Shown: positions 1-7,422, counted from the stretch's first letter. The stretch: DNA of 10,999 nucleotides from an uncultured Magnetococcales bacterium (GCA_903913345.1 CAIWLA010000494.1:1-10999), one strand, 5' to 3'. Notes: a model not told the origin generated them from the sequence alone. Numbers and translations: made by a program.

Positions 1-50
1 AAAAAGAAGGGTGTGTGTGGGTGTTGGGGGCGGTTCAAGCCGGGTATACC

Positions 51-869
51 TTATTGGCCCGCACTCAACTCACGGGAACGAATCCAGGCCGCCCGCACGG
101 CGGCCATGAATGCACCCCGTACCCCTGCGGTCTCCAACTGCGCCAAAGCGGCGATGGTGGTTCCGCCCGGCGAAGTGACCTGATTTTTCAACACCGCCGG
201 ATGTTGCCCGGTCTCGTCAATCAAACGGGCCGAACCGATCAACGTCTTGACCGCCAATCGATCCGCCAGCGCACGGGGCAGACCACAGGCAACCCCCCCA
301 TCGGACAGGGCCTCCGCCACCAAAAAGAGATAGGCGGGTCCAGAACCGGAGAGGGCCGTGATCCCATCCAGCCAGCTTTCATCCTCCACCTCCACCACAT
401 CACCCGTGACCGCCATGATCTGCCGAGCCAGATGACGTTGTTCCAGAGAGAGAGTTGGCATGGGGAGCAGGGCGGAAATACCGGCACCAATCAGCGCGGG
501 GGTGTTGGGCATGACCCGTATCACCGGCTGGTTGGGGGGCAAGGCCCGTTGCAGTTGCGCCAGGGAGACGCCCGCCGCAATCGAGAGAATGAGTGTATCC
601 GGGGCCAGTACCGGGGCAATGGTGTGCAACACCCCATCCACCTTGCCCGGCTTGACCGCAATGACCACCGCCTGGGCATTGGGCACCACCGCCTGATTCT
701 CCGCCATGATGGTGACCGGATAGCGGTGTGTCAAGGTCTCGCGCCGTTGCGGGTCCGGTTCGGAGACCCGGATGCGGGCCGGGGCACAGCCGGCGGTCAG
801 CAGTCCCTGAATCATGGCGGCCGCCATGTTGCCGCCGCCAATAAAGGCAATGGTGGTATCGTGTAGCAT
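51..869 (-). CDS. proC: Pyrroline-5-carboxylate reductase
   Basis: Catalyses the last step of proline biosynthesis in the cytoplasm, reducing 1-pyrroline-5-carboxylate to L-proline with NAD(P)H. The 272-residue product is full length for the family. It opens with a Rossmann dinucleotide-binding motif (IAFIGGGNMAAAMIQGL, about residues 6-22). It continues with AVKPGKV, the SIAAGVSL strand and the VIRVMPNTPALIGAGISAL segment. It ends with the family signature region ALSGSGPAYLFLVAEAL followed by QVTSPGGTTIAAL and a short helical tail. An upstream in-frame ATG at 899 exists, but I chose the ATG at 869 because AAGGAG sits 5 bases before it and the protein then begins right at the Rossmann strand. 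It is the last gene of a three-gene minus-strand run, 56 bases after the TPR-SPOR gene. The yggS-proC neighbourhood is common in proteobacteria. Identity is essentially certain; the start is very likely. Confidence 0.96.
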   Translation of the reverse strand: MLHDTTIAFIGGGNMAAAMIQGLLTAGCAPARIRVSEPDPQRRETLTHRYPVTIMAENQAVVPNAQAVVIAVKPGKVDGVLHTIAPVLAPDTLILSIAAGVSLAQLQRALPPNQPVIRVMPNTPALIGAGISALLPMPTLSLEQRHLARQIMAVTGDVVEVEDESWLDGITALSGSGPAYLFLVAEALSDGGVACGLPRALADRLAVKTLIGSARLIDETGQHPAVLKNQVTSPGGTTIAALAQLETAGVRGAFMAAVRAAWIRSRELSAGQ

Positions 870-925
870 GAGTGCTCCTTTCTGGAAAAACAGGGGCAAG
901 GGCCATTGCCGGGCGAATCAAACCC

Positions 926-2059
926 CTAAAATCGATTGACCGGATCGGGATGATACCCGCCAGCCGTCATCTTGCGTCGGGCCGCTTCCGCTGCGGCCCC
1001 CGTATTGAATGGACCCACCCATACCCGAATATGGGTGATCTGGTTGATATCCACCGTCTCCACATAAACCGGCAGATTCAGGTCGGTTACCTTGGCCAAC
1101 GCCTTGTCGGCATTGGCCGATTCGCGGAAAGACTCCACCTTGAAAGCAAATTTGCCTTTGACATGGGGGGTGTTCACCCGTTTGCCGTCCGGTCCGAGGT
1201 CGGCCTCCAGGGCGGCATCCACAATCACCGCCGACAGGGCATCCCGTACTTCCGCCGAGGCCGGTTCCTCGGTGGTCTGCGCGACGGAATCCGGTTCCGG
1301 GGGAACGGCGTCCGCCTCTGGAGGGGCGTGGGGTGCCGGATGGAGCGGGTTCCGGCGCATGGCCTGCTCAACATCCTTCCTGGACAGCAACCCCTGGCCC
1401 ATCAACGGATTGCCCTGCGCCACGGACGGAGAGGCCGATTCATGACGTTTGACCAATTGAAAAAAGGTGTTGAAATCGGCCTCGGCCTGCTCATGCCGGT
1501 TTTGTTCGGCCTGCAATTGGCATCGATAGTAATAACTGCCGGGATGGTCGGGATTGATCCGTATGGCGGCATCCAGATCCGCCCTGGCCGCTTCGAATTG
1601 GTTGAGTCTGGTTCTGGCCGCCCCCCGACTTTTCAGCGCGAGATAATCTTTTGGATCCAGGGCAATGGCCACATTCAGATCCGCCAGAGCCAGGGCCGGT
1701 TGTTCAATCGTCAAATAGGTCATTCCCCGCAGACGGTAAGAGGAGGCATGGTCCGCTTGCAGTGTCACCGCCCGACTGCAATCGCTGATGGCCTTTTGCG
1801 CCCGATTTTCCTGGCGCGGATTGGGGCTGCCGAGCTGTTGCTGATAGTAGGCGGCACAGCGTCCAGAGAAGGCCTCAACCCGTTGCGTCGGGGTAGAGGT
1901 CGTTCTGTCCAATATCCGGCTGAAGGTGGCAATCGCGGTCGGAAAATCTTGTTTTTGCAATGCTTTTGCACCACCTTCCAGACTGTTCTGGCCTCCGGCA
2001 TGGACGGGCAGACAAAACAACATCACGCCGATTGTCCACCATAACCGCTGATGATTCAT
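926..2059 (-). CDS. Exported TPR protein with C-terminal SPOR domain
   Basis: A 377-residue protein with no specific name that I recognise. The N-terminus (MNHQRLWWTIGVMLFCLPVHA) looks like a Sec signal peptide, with cleavage probably after VHA. Residues about 25-210 form roughly four to five tetratricopeptide repeats; the clearest are the ALADLNVAIALDPKDY and ARADLDAAIRINPDHP helices. A proline/glutamate-rich linker follows at about residues 245-275. The last 75 residues (KFAFKVESFRESANADKAL through IRVWVGPFNTGAAAEAARRK) match a SPOR domain, which in known proteins binds denuded septal peptidoglycan. The likely location is the periplasm or inner membrane face, as a scaffold in cell-envelope or division work; that role is inferred from the domains only. 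An ATG at 2083 is also open, but the ATG at 2059 has GGGAG 9 bases upstream and places the signal peptide at the N-terminus. The gene begins 45 bases after the yggS stop. Confidence 0.85.
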   Translation of the reverse strand: MNHQRLWWTIGVMLFCLPVHAGGQNSLEGGAKALQKQDFPTAIATFSRILDRTTSTPTQRVEAFSGRCAAYYQQQLGSPNPRQENRAQKAISDCSRAVTLQADHASSYRLRGMTYLTIEQPALALADLNVAIALDPKDYLALKSRGAARTRLNQFEAARADLDAAIRINPDHPGSYYYRCQLQAEQNRHEQAEADFNTFFQLVKRHESASPSVAQGNPLMGQGLLSRKDVEQAMRRNPLHPAPHAPPEADAVPPEPDSVAQTTEEPASAEVRDALSAVIVDAALEADLGPDGKRVNTPHVKGKFAFKVESFRESANADKALAKVTDLNLPVYVETVDINQITHIRVWVGPFNTGAAAEAARRKMTAGGYHPDPVNRF

Positions 2060-2104
2060 CTGAATGTGCTCCCTTTTTTTCATGGCTTTATCCCATCGTG
2101 TCCG

Positions 2105-2803
2105 CTACCGCTCCCCAAAAAGGGCACTGCCCACGCGCACCCAGGTGGCTCCTTCCTCGATCGCCACTTCAAAGTCATGGCTCATACCCATGGACAACTC
2201 GGCCATGGAGACGTTGGGAATGGCCAGTGTCTCTATCTCGCGCGCCAGCGTGGCCAACGCCCGAAAGTAGGGTCGTGCCGCCTCGCCGGTGGCGGTTTGG
2301 GGGGGGATGGCCATCAAGCCGCGCAGGGCTATACTGGGCAAGGTGGCCATGGAACGGGCCAGATCGACGGCCTCTTCTGCGGCAACCCCATGTTTTTGCG
2401 GCTCATTGCCTATATTGACCTGGATCAGGACAGGCAGGGAGTGCCCGGCGGGGACACCCACCGCCAACGCGCGAGCCAGGGGCAGAGAATCCACACTGTG
2501 AATCATCTGGAAAAGACCCGCCGCCAGTCTGGCCTTGTTGCGTTGCACAGGGCCGATCAGATGCCATTGCACGGTGTTCTCCAACGCGGTGATCTTGTCC
2601 CGTGCCTCCATGACCCGGTTTTCACCGAAAAAAAGCTGCCCGGCGGCCACGGCGGACTGCACGGCAGAGAGAGGCTGGGTCTTGGAGACCGCCAACAGTC
2701 GCACCCGCTGCGGATCCCGACCACTCCGGCGACAGGCCGCCTCCATCCGAAGCTGAATCGCGGCGATATTCTGGGCAATGGCAGCCAAAAGAGGCACATT
2801 CAT
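2105..2803 (-). CDS. yggS: YggS/PLPBP family pyridoxal phosphate homeostasis protein
   Basis: A 232-residue cytoplasmic PLP-binding protein of the YggS/PROSC (PLPBP) family. In studied bacteria the family carries PLP and keeps B6 and amino/keto-acid pools balanced, without a demonstrated enzymatic reaction. The family hallmarks appear in order. LLAVSKTQP carries the PLP lysine at about K41. FGENRVMEA, WHLIGPVQRNK and IHSVDSLPLA follow, then VLIQVNIGNEPQKHG and GLMAIPP. The C-terminal block LSMGMSHDFEVAIEEGATWV plus RVGSALFG forms the phosphate-binding end. Length matches the usual 220-240 residues. The only plausible start is the ATG at 2803, whose ribosome site is weak (GGATGCC just before it). 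It is the first gene of the minus-strand run leading to the TPR-SPOR gene and proC, and is divergent from transketolase. Confidence 0.95.
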   Translation of the reverse strand: MNVPLLAAIAQNIAAIQLRMEAACRRSGRDPQRVRLLAVSKTQPLSAVQSAVAAGQLFFGENRVMEARDKITALENTVQWHLIGPVQRNKARLAAGLFQMIHSVDSLPLARALAVGVPAGHSLPVLIQVNIGNEPQKHGVAAEEAVDLARSMATLPSIALRGLMAIPPQTATGEAARPYFRALATLAREIETLAIPNVSMAELSMGMSHDFEVAIEEGATWVRVGSALFGER

Positions 2804-2988
2804 GGCATCCGGGTTTCCACTCTCTCAATGAAACCGACCGACCAGTGATGGCAATCACCTCTGGCAGCGGCATGGCTGAACTAAGCAATTTTCATACCGA
2901 ATATTCAATTTCGCTGCATTCGGTCGGTCTGTTTTTCCAACCCGGATCGATTTGTGCCCTTGTCTGCCCCCATCCGTTTACCCATGCC

Positions 2989-3014
2989 GCCCATCTGTGT
3001 TAAACAGATTGGGC
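2989..3014. promoter_or_regulatory. Hairpin/inverted repeat in the yggS-tkt divergent spacer
   Basis: Within the 363-base gene-free spacer 2804-3166 there is an inverted repeat: GCCCATCTGT, a GTTAA loop, then ACAGAT-T-GGGC. It pairs over 10 base pairs with a single bulged T. No T-run follows, so it is not a standard terminator. Its place between divergent genes makes an operator or an mRNA 5' structure possible. The spacer also holds a purine-rich run (about 3070-3111). I see no convincing -35/-10 pair for either gene. Confidence 0.35.
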
Positions 3015-3119
3015 ATTGATTATCGTTTCGGCCAAAACAGGTGCTCTACCTCCGGCCCCCCCATCGGGATTGAAAGAGGGGAGAGGAGAGAGGGGAAGAG
3101 CGAAACGAGGATGCACGGA

Positions 3120-3170
3120 ATGCCCTTTTCCCGGTCTGTGACCGCCATTTTTCTGGATTGCCACTCATGA
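3120..3170 (+). other. Possible 16-residue leader ORF overlapping the tkt start
   Basis: A short reading frame ([16 protein letters not shown]) starts at an ATG 8 bases after GAGGA (3107-3111). Its TGA stop overlaps the tkt ATG as ATGA. The tkt ATG itself has only a weak GGA 9 bases upstream, so translational coupling through this leader is conceivable. The ORF is very short and chance is a real alternative; no homology is claimed. Confidence 0.2.
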
Positions 3171-5155
3171 ATGAAACACTCGACGCCCTTTGTGTGACCA
3201 CCCTGCGCCTGCTGGCGGTCGATGCCGTGGAACAGGCCGATTCCGGGCATCCGGGTATGCCCCTGGGGTCGGCTCCCATGGCCTATGTGCTGTGGCATCG
3301 CATCATGCGTCACAACCCGACCCATCCCCAGTGGCCGGACCGGGACCGCTTCATTCTGTCGGCTGGCCACGGTTCCGCCCTGTTGTACGGATTGCTCCAT
3401 TTGAGCGGCTATGACTTGTCGCTGGAGGAGATCAAACAGTTTCGCCAGTGGGGCAGTCGCACCCCCGGCCATCCAGAATATGGGGTGACACCCGGTGTGG
3501 AGGCCACCACCGGCCCTCTGGGACAGGGGTTTGCCATGGGGGTTGGCATGGCCATGGCCGAACGGCGTCTGGCCGAACAGTTCAACCCCGCCGGTTTTGC
3601 CCCCCTGATCAACCATTACACCTATGCCATCGTCTCGGATGGGGATCTGATGGAGGGGATCTCCTCGGAGGCCGCTTCGTTGGCGGGACACCTGGGGCTG
3701 GGCAAATTGATCTATCTCTACGATGACAACCGCATCAGCATTGAGGGATCCACGGACCTGACCTTCACCGAGGATGTCGCGGCCCGTTTTGCCGCCTATC
3801 GCTGGCAGGTCATCCGGGTGGCTGACGGCGAAAACCTGGATGAGATTGAAGCGGCCCTGCGCCAGGCCCAGGCAGAGAGCCAACGTCCCTCCTTGATTCT
3901 GGTCCACACCCACATCGGCTTTGGTTCACCACGGGCAGACAGCGCGTCGGCCCATGGCTCACCGCTTGGGCGGGAGGCCATGGCTGCCACCCGCCGGTTT
4001 TTTCAATGGCCGGACAGCCCGTTTCATGTGCCCCAGGCGGCACAGGACCATTTCCGTACCCTGGTGGCCCGTGGTCAGGCCGAGGAGGCGGCGTGGTCAA
4101 CCCGACTGGCCACCCTGCGGGACCATTTTCCAGAGGAGATGGACCGTTTTCAGACCCAAATGGCCGGACTCCTTCCGGCTGGGTGGGACCAGGCACTGGC
4201 CGCACTGAACCGGGATGGACAGGCCAAAGCCACGCGGGTGGCCTCCGGGCAGGTGCTGAATGCCCTCGCGCCCCATCTGCCCGCCCTGGTGGGAGGGTCC
4301 GCCGATTTGGCCCCCTCCAACAATACCTGGTTGCGGGGAGACGAGTCGCGCAATATCCATTTCGGGGTACGGGAACATGCCATGGCCGCCCTCTGCAACG
4401 GAATGGCCCTGCACACCGGATTGATCCCTTTTTGTGGCACCTTCCTGGTCTTTTCCGATTACATGCGCGGTGCCATCCGCCTCTCGGCCCTGATGGGCGT
4501 GCATACCGTCTATGTTTTGACGCATGACAGTATTGCGGTGGGAGAGGATGGGCCAACCCATCAACCCGTGGAACATCTGGCGGCCCTGCGGGCCATTCCC
4601 CATCTGGTGGTCTTGCGTCCCGCCGATGCCTTCGAGACCGTTGCCGCCTGGCGTCTGGCCATTGTGTCAAAACGTCCGGTCGCGCTCATCCTCTCCCGTC
4701 AAAACCTGCCCCTGTTGCCGGAAGCCGCCGCGCTGGCCGGCGTGGATCGAGGAGCCTACATCGTCGCCGATTGTGAGGGAGATCCCCAATTGACCCTTCT
4801 GGCCAGTGGTTCCGAGGTCCATCTGGTGTTGGCCGCCCGCCTGGCCCTGGCAGAACGGTATACAGCCAGCGGCCAGGCCGTGCCACGGGTGCGGGTGGTC
4901 TCCATCCCCTCCTGGGAGCTGTTTTCCGAACAGACCGAGGCGTACCAGGAACAGATCCTCTCGCCCCGTGGTCAACGCCGATTGGCGGTGGAGGCCGGTT
5001 CCGCCATGGGCTGGCATCGTTGGGTAGGGGATCACGGGGCCATCGTGGCATTGGACCACTTTGGTGCCTCTGCTCCGGGAAAACAGGTGTTGGAATCCTG
5101 CGGCTTTTCGGTGGACAATATTGTCCATACCGCCATGAAATTATTGAACACCTGA
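3167..5155 (+). CDS. tkt: Transketolase
   Basis: Thiamine diphosphate and Mg-dependent enzyme of the non-oxidative pentose phosphate pathway (and the Calvin cycle where present). It moves a two-carbon ketol unit from ketose to aldose phosphates in the cytoplasm. The product has 662 residues, the normal length. The N-terminal PP domain has SGHPGMPLG (about 26-34), [17 protein letters not shown], the cofactor-metal motif DGDLMEGIS (from D158) with [10 protein letters not shown] (from about 185), and SAHGSPLG. The Pyr domain has [14 protein letters not shown], then FGVREHAMA with the catalytic glutamate at E403, [18 protein letters not shown], and [17 protein letters not shown]. The C-terminal domain ends with [20 protein letters not shown] three codons upstream (3158) is open, but the ATG at 3167 gives the family N-terminus MNETLDAL. 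Its ribosome site is weak. The gene is monocistronic by context, with a strong terminator immediately after it. No active-site residue appears missing. Confidence 0.97.
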   Translation: MNETLDALCVTTLRLLAVDAVEQADSGHPGMPLGSAPMAYVLWHRIMRHNPTHPQWPDRDRFILSAGHGSALLYGLLHLSGYDLSLEEIKQFRQWGSRTPGHPEYGVTPGVEATTGPLGQGFAMGVGMAMAERRLAEQFNPAGFAPLINHYTYAIVSDGDLMEGISSEAASLAGHLGLGKLIYLYDDNRISIEGSTDLTFTEDVAARFAAYRWQVIRVADGENLDEIEAALRQAQAESQRPSLILVHTHIGFGSPRADSASAHGSPLGREAMAATRRFFQWPDSPFHVPQAAQDHFRTLVARGQAEEAAWSTRLATLRDHFPEEMDRFQTQMAGLLPAGWDQALAALNRDGQAKATRVASGQVLNALAPHLPALVGGSADLAPSNNTWLRGDESRNIHFGVREHAMAALCNGMALHTGLIPFCGTFLVFSDYMRGAIRLSALMGVHTVYVLTHDSIAVGEDGPTHQPVEHLAALRAIPHLVVLRPADAFETVAAWRLAIVSKRPVALILSRQNLPLLPEAAALAGVDRGAYIVADCEGDPQLTLLASGSEVHLVLAARLALAERYTASGQAVPRVRVVSIPSWELFSEQTEAYQEQILSPRGQRRLAVEAGSAMGWHRWVGDHGAIVALDHFGASAPGKQVLESCGFSVDNIVHTAMKLLNT

Positions 5156-5164
5156 ATAAAGAGC

Positions 5165-5203
5165 AAAAAAAAAGCGAGACGGAAAATCGTCTCGCTTTTT
5201 TTT
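5165..5203. terminator. Bidirectional intrinsic terminator after tkt
   Basis: Nine A residues (5165-5173) lead into an 8-base-pair stem, GCGAGACG (5174-5181) paired with CGTCTCGC (5188-5195). The loop is six bases, and eight T residues follow (5196-5203). Because the flanks are A-run and T-run, it reads as a rho-independent terminator on both strands: for tkt, 9 bases past its stop, and for the convergent small gene at 5243-5437. Confidence 0.93.
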
Positions 5204-5242
5204 CTCAACCCACCGACCCAATCGGCCAGTGGCTGGCACCTT

Positions 5243-5437
5243 TTACTGCACGGCAGCGGCCGGCTTTTGCTTCTTGGCTTTTTTCGCCTTTTTCGCTTTC
5301 TTGGTGTGCTTCTTGACGGTGCTGCCCTGGGTCTGCATCCCGCTTGCATCCGTGGCGGCTTGGACAGGCGTGGCTACCCAAAGACTCATGGCAACCAACA
5401 GGGCGATTACGCCAGACATACGTTTGAAATTCTGCAT
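5243..5437 (-). CDS. Small exported lysine/alanine-rich protein
   Basis: A 64-residue product with no family that I recognise. Residues 1-27 form a typical Sec signal peptide: basic start MQNFKR, hydrophobic core GVIALLVAMSLWVA, and cleavage site PVQA|ATD. The mature part is only about 37 residues and strongly basic. It is built around VKKHTKKAKKAKKAKKQK and ends in PAAAVQ, so it should be unstructured and polycationic and could bind an anionic partner such as cell-wall polymer, LPS or nucleic acid; that is inference. The start ATG has AGGAAAGAG ending 4 bases upstream, a good ribosome site. A repeated KKA unit encoded by near-identical 9-base units is visible in the DNA. It lies downstream of another tiny exported gene (5560-5721) on the same strand and converges on tkt across a shared terminator. 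Real-gene status rests on the signal peptide, the ribosome site and the terminator placement. Confidence 0.7.
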   Translation of the reverse strand: MQNFKRMSGVIALLVAMSLWVATPVQAATDASGMQTQGSTVKKHTKKAKKAKKAKKQKPAAAVQ

Positions 5438-5559
5438 TTTACTCTTTCCTTGATCCGTGTTCCATAAACTGTTAAACGAGGTTGTCCTTGCTTTGAACCG
5501 ACTTTTTTAGAGCGGAGAGACTGCTTTCCTTTCGTCTGTTCGAACCGTCAAGCCAAGCG

Positions 5560-5721
5560 TCAATTCGACTTCTTGGTGGTGGCGGCCTTTTGTTGCTCTT
5601 CGCACTTCTTGTCACTTTTGCAATCCAATTTCGGATGGGTAGCCTCCACGGCATAGGCCGCAGTCGCCATGCAAAAGCCCGCAACGGCCACCAGAGCAAC
5701 CAAACGAGCGGCCTTGTCCAT
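5560..5721 (-). CDS. Very small exported lysine-rich protein with two cysteines
   Basis: A 53-residue product, short enough to be missed by length-filtered gene callers. It begins MDKAARLVALVAVAGFCMA, a classical signal peptide core, with probable cleavage after AAYA. The mature part, about 29 residues, is VEATHPKLDCKSDKKCEEQQ followed by KAATTKKSN. It has two cysteines five residues apart that could form a disulphide in the periplasm or bind a metal. The ATG is preceded by AAGGAAG at 5-base spacing, a strong ribosome site. It lies 122 bases upstream of the other lysine-rich exported peptide. The two leaders share AGGAAAGAG(T/C)AAA before the start, suggesting a related origin or common expression. 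Function is unknown. Confidence 0.62.
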   Translation of the reverse strand: MDKAARLVALVAVAGFCMATAAYAVEATHPKLDCKSDKKCEEQQKAATTKKSN

Positions 5722-6236
5722 GTTTTCTTCCTTTGCTCTTTCCTGGGGTCTCTGGGATGGTCATGCTGGAACCAATCGAGAGACGACCCGCACCATTCAC
5801 GAATGCGTACCTCCATTGTCCTTGCAATCATCGGACCGTTTTTTGCCTTGGCCTGGGGTCTCGCGCCAGAAACGGCATTGACATCGGTTTATCCATTCCG
5901 CACCGGCCCAGCGGCCTTTGCGGTACCACGGGCCGACAAAAACGGCTCACCCCCCGCGTCAAAGTACCACCATCCTCTGTAGACCCTAGCACGACGATGA
6001 CGCGGCAGTCTACGGATTGTTTGCACCGATTTCAACCTTTTTTTGGGGGTGTCGCAAAAAATGTTCGGATTACTGCTGGACGGAATGGTGGATTTTGTGT
6101 TACTCAGGATGAATCACATGGCTGTATTTTTTATGTTTTCTTGGTTCTACATCGTGTTGCGGGAGAGACGAACCGGACGGATCAGTCGCTGCCGTTCGCC
6201 AACTCCCCGTACCCTCTCTCTTTCAGAGTTTTTCCT
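5722..6236. other. 515-base stretch without a convincing gene
   Basis: This stretch separates the small minus-strand gene (5560-5721) from the plus-strand hypothetical (6237-6788). Several frames are open, but their translations look like shadows, with no hydrophobic pattern or motif. A TTGACA at 5878-5883 lacks a matching -10 box. A 6-base inverted repeat GTAGAC/GTCTAC lies at 5979-5984 and 6008-6013. The part from about 6040 to 6170 is richer in A and T than its surroundings and is the likeliest promoter zone for the downstream gene, though I cannot point to a clear promoter. Confidence 0.5.
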
Positions 6237-6788
6237 ATGAGCGCGCAACGCATTCACCAGATTCAAGTTGTTTTTTCACCGGAGGAAGATCGTCTGCAAC
6301 TGAAGATCAATACCCAGGGACGGACGGAATTTCGGTTTTGGCTGACCCGGCGTTTTGTCAAGCGTTTGTGGCCGGGGTTGCGTCAGGCCCTGGAGTCGCA
6401 GGTCCAGTTGGAGACGGCGGATCCGGTGGCCCGTGCGGCCATGCTCAGTTTTGTCCATCAGCAGGCGGTCTCCGAGACCGATTTTTCCACCCAATACCAG
6501 GAGGTTCCCAATGAGACTCCCCTGGGACCGCTGCCTGTTTTGGTGACACAGGCGCGCATCGAACCCAGAGAGCAGGGAGGGTATCGGGTTGGTTTTCATC
6601 CCCAGGGCAGCTATGGCATCGAAGTGGCCATGGATCCCAAGCTGCTGCACTCCTTTTGCAAATTGTTGACCGATGCCGTTGGCAAGACGGATTGGGATCT
6701 TCCCCTGGCCTTTTCCCCTGCGGGCCAGGCTGTTCCCGACATGGGGGGCCTTTATGGTCCATCGGGCAGCCATTATACGATCAATTAG
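6237..6788 (+). CDS. Conserved-looking hypothetical protein, function unknown
   Basis: A 183-residue soluble protein with no signal peptide or membrane segment. I cannot assign it to a named family. The N-terminal part (RIHQIQVVFSPEEDRLQLKI, then NTQGRTEFRFWLTRRFVKRL) reads like a beta strand-rich domain with a strongly patterned FRFWLTRRF segment. A helical middle (about 48-82) and a C-terminal beta part (YRVGFHPQGSYGIEVAMDPK) follow. The last 25 residues are glycine- and proline-rich, ending in YTIN. Coding character is good: charged and hydrophobic residues alternate as in a folded domain, unlike the open frame upstream. The frame is open back to 5733, but the ATG at 6237 is the last plausible start before the domain. 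It has only a weak AGAG site, and its ATGA overlaps the stop of another open frame. It converges on the yaiI-type gene across the hairpin repeat. Confidence 0.72.
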   Translation: MSAQRIHQIQVVFSPEEDRLQLKINTQGRTEFRFWLTRRFVKRLWPGLRQALESQVQLETADPVARAAMLSFVHQQAVSETDFSTQYQEVPNETPLGPLPVLVTQARIEPREQGGYRVGFHPQGSYGIEVAMDPKLLHSFCKLLTDAVGKTDWDLPLAFSPAGQAVPDMGGLYGPSGSHYTIN

Positions 6789-6825
6789 GGGGGCGACCAT
6801 GCTCATTTGACAGGTAGATCCAATG

Positions 6826-6950
6826 CTGGAGGCTTTGCCCCCAGACCCCTACCAGGGGCCTTGCCCCTGGACCCCAACAGGGGGGATAATCCCCCCTGTA
6901 CCCCCTTATAAATAAAAAGAATTATTTAGAAAAAGGATGGAGGGAGGCCG
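6826..6950 (+). repeat. Triple-hairpin palindromic intergenic repeat, copy 1
   Basis: Lies between two convergent stop codons. Three palindromes stand in tandem. Hairpin A is at 6826-6844 (CTGGAGGCTTTGCCCCCAG, one mismatch). Hairpin B is at 6852-6870 (CCAGGGGC stem with CTT loop). Hairpin C is a 23-base near-perfect palindrome at 6877-6899, with arms ACAGGGGGGAT and ATCCCCCCTGT around a single A. An A/T-rich tail (6907-6935) and GGATGGAGGGAGG follow. Positions 6848-6906 are identical to the reverse complement of 10941-10999. The hairpins could act as transcription stops or RNA-stabilising structures for both flanking genes. No ORF or transposase lies within, so it resembles a REP/MITE-like non-autonomous repeat. 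Confidence 0.9.
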
Positions 6951-6966
6951 GAGAAGGCGGTTTTCG

Positions 6967-7422
6967 CTACTTGCCCCGCAGGCTGGCCTGCACGGCATTT
7001 TCCAATGCACCGAGAAAACGGGAACGATCCTGCCTGGTAAAGGCACTGGATTGACCAACCATCTGACCAATGTCCCGCAGATTGGCCATCAATTCGCGCA
7101 TGGCGATGGCCATGCCGATGCTGTCGGCATCGAAGGGTTTGCCAGCGGGACCGATGGCCCGTGCGCCGACCTCCAGGCACCGACCGGCCAGAAGAATATC
7201 GGCGGTGACGACAATATCGCCAGCCTGGATATGTTCCACGATCCAATTGTCCGCACTGTCCGTCCCCTTGGCGACCACGACCACACGCACCCTGGGGGAG
7301 GAGGTGCCCAGTTTCAGCCACTGTTGGCTGACCATGTGCACAACCAGTTCATGACGGGTGGCCACCCGCAACACCTCTTCTTTGACCGGACAGGCATCCC
7401 CGTCCACATAAATTTCCGGCAC
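6967..7422 (-). CDS. yaiI: YaiI/YqxD family (UPF0178) protein
   Basis: A 151-residue cytoplasmic protein of the YaiI/YqxD family, which has a PIN/NYN nuclease-like fold in predictions but no firmly established role. Visible family blocks are EIYVDGDACPVKEEVLRVA at the N-terminus, with the acidic cluster expected for metal binding, then VVVAKGTDSADNWIVEHI, GDIVVTADILLAGRCLEVGA and SIGMAIAMRELMANLRD. The frame is open upstream to a GTG at 7488. I prefer the GTG at 7422 because AGGGGG lies 5 bases before it and the protein then begins directly with the conserved IYVDGDACPVK strand at the normal family length of about 150. A candidate promoter lies about 140 bases upstream. It converges on the hypothetical gene ending at 6788. 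Family assignment is firm; biochemical function is not. Confidence 0.92.
   Translation of the reverse strand: MPEIYVDGDACPVKEEVLRVATRHELVVHMVSQQWLKLGTSSPRVRVVVVAKGTDSADNWIVEHIQAGDIVVTADILLAGRCLEVGARAIGPAGKPFDADSIGMAIAMRELMANLRDIGQMVGQSSAFTRQDRSRFLGALENAVQASLRGK

Noticed and set aside
15..866. Long plus-strand open frame opposite proC
   Set aside because: Antisense shadow of a certain proC gene. The translation is rich in Gln, Arg, Gly and His and has no domain.
872..2044. 390-codon plus-strand open frame opposite the TPR-SPOR gene
   Set aside because: It mirrors the real minus-strand gene, which has a signal peptide, TPRs and a SPOR domain. The frame results from GC-rich codon bias.
2833..2928. 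ACCGACCG and CGGTCGGT inverted 8-mers 80 bases apart upstream of yggS
   Set aside because: Short, widely spaced and easily due to chance; no palindromic core or promoter in between that I can support.
3020..3913. 297-codon minus-strand frame over the tkt 5' end
   Set aside because: It overlaps the conserved transketolase N-terminal coding sequence, and its translation is Gly/Gln/His rich without a pattern.
5472..5831. 119-codon minus-strand frame over the small exported gene
   Set aside because: The overlapping 53-codon frame has a signal peptide and a strong ribosome site. The longer frame is Arg/Trp rich and patternless.
5878..5883. Perfect TTGACA in the gene-free stretch
   Set aside because: No -10-like sequence lies 15-19 bases downstream, so it is not supported as a promoter.
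6043..6240. 65-codon hydrophobic-looking frame starting with TTG
   Set aside because: It has no ribosome site and lies in an A/T-rich stretch that gives Phe/Leu/Met by composition. Only its ATGA overlap with the next gene is notable.
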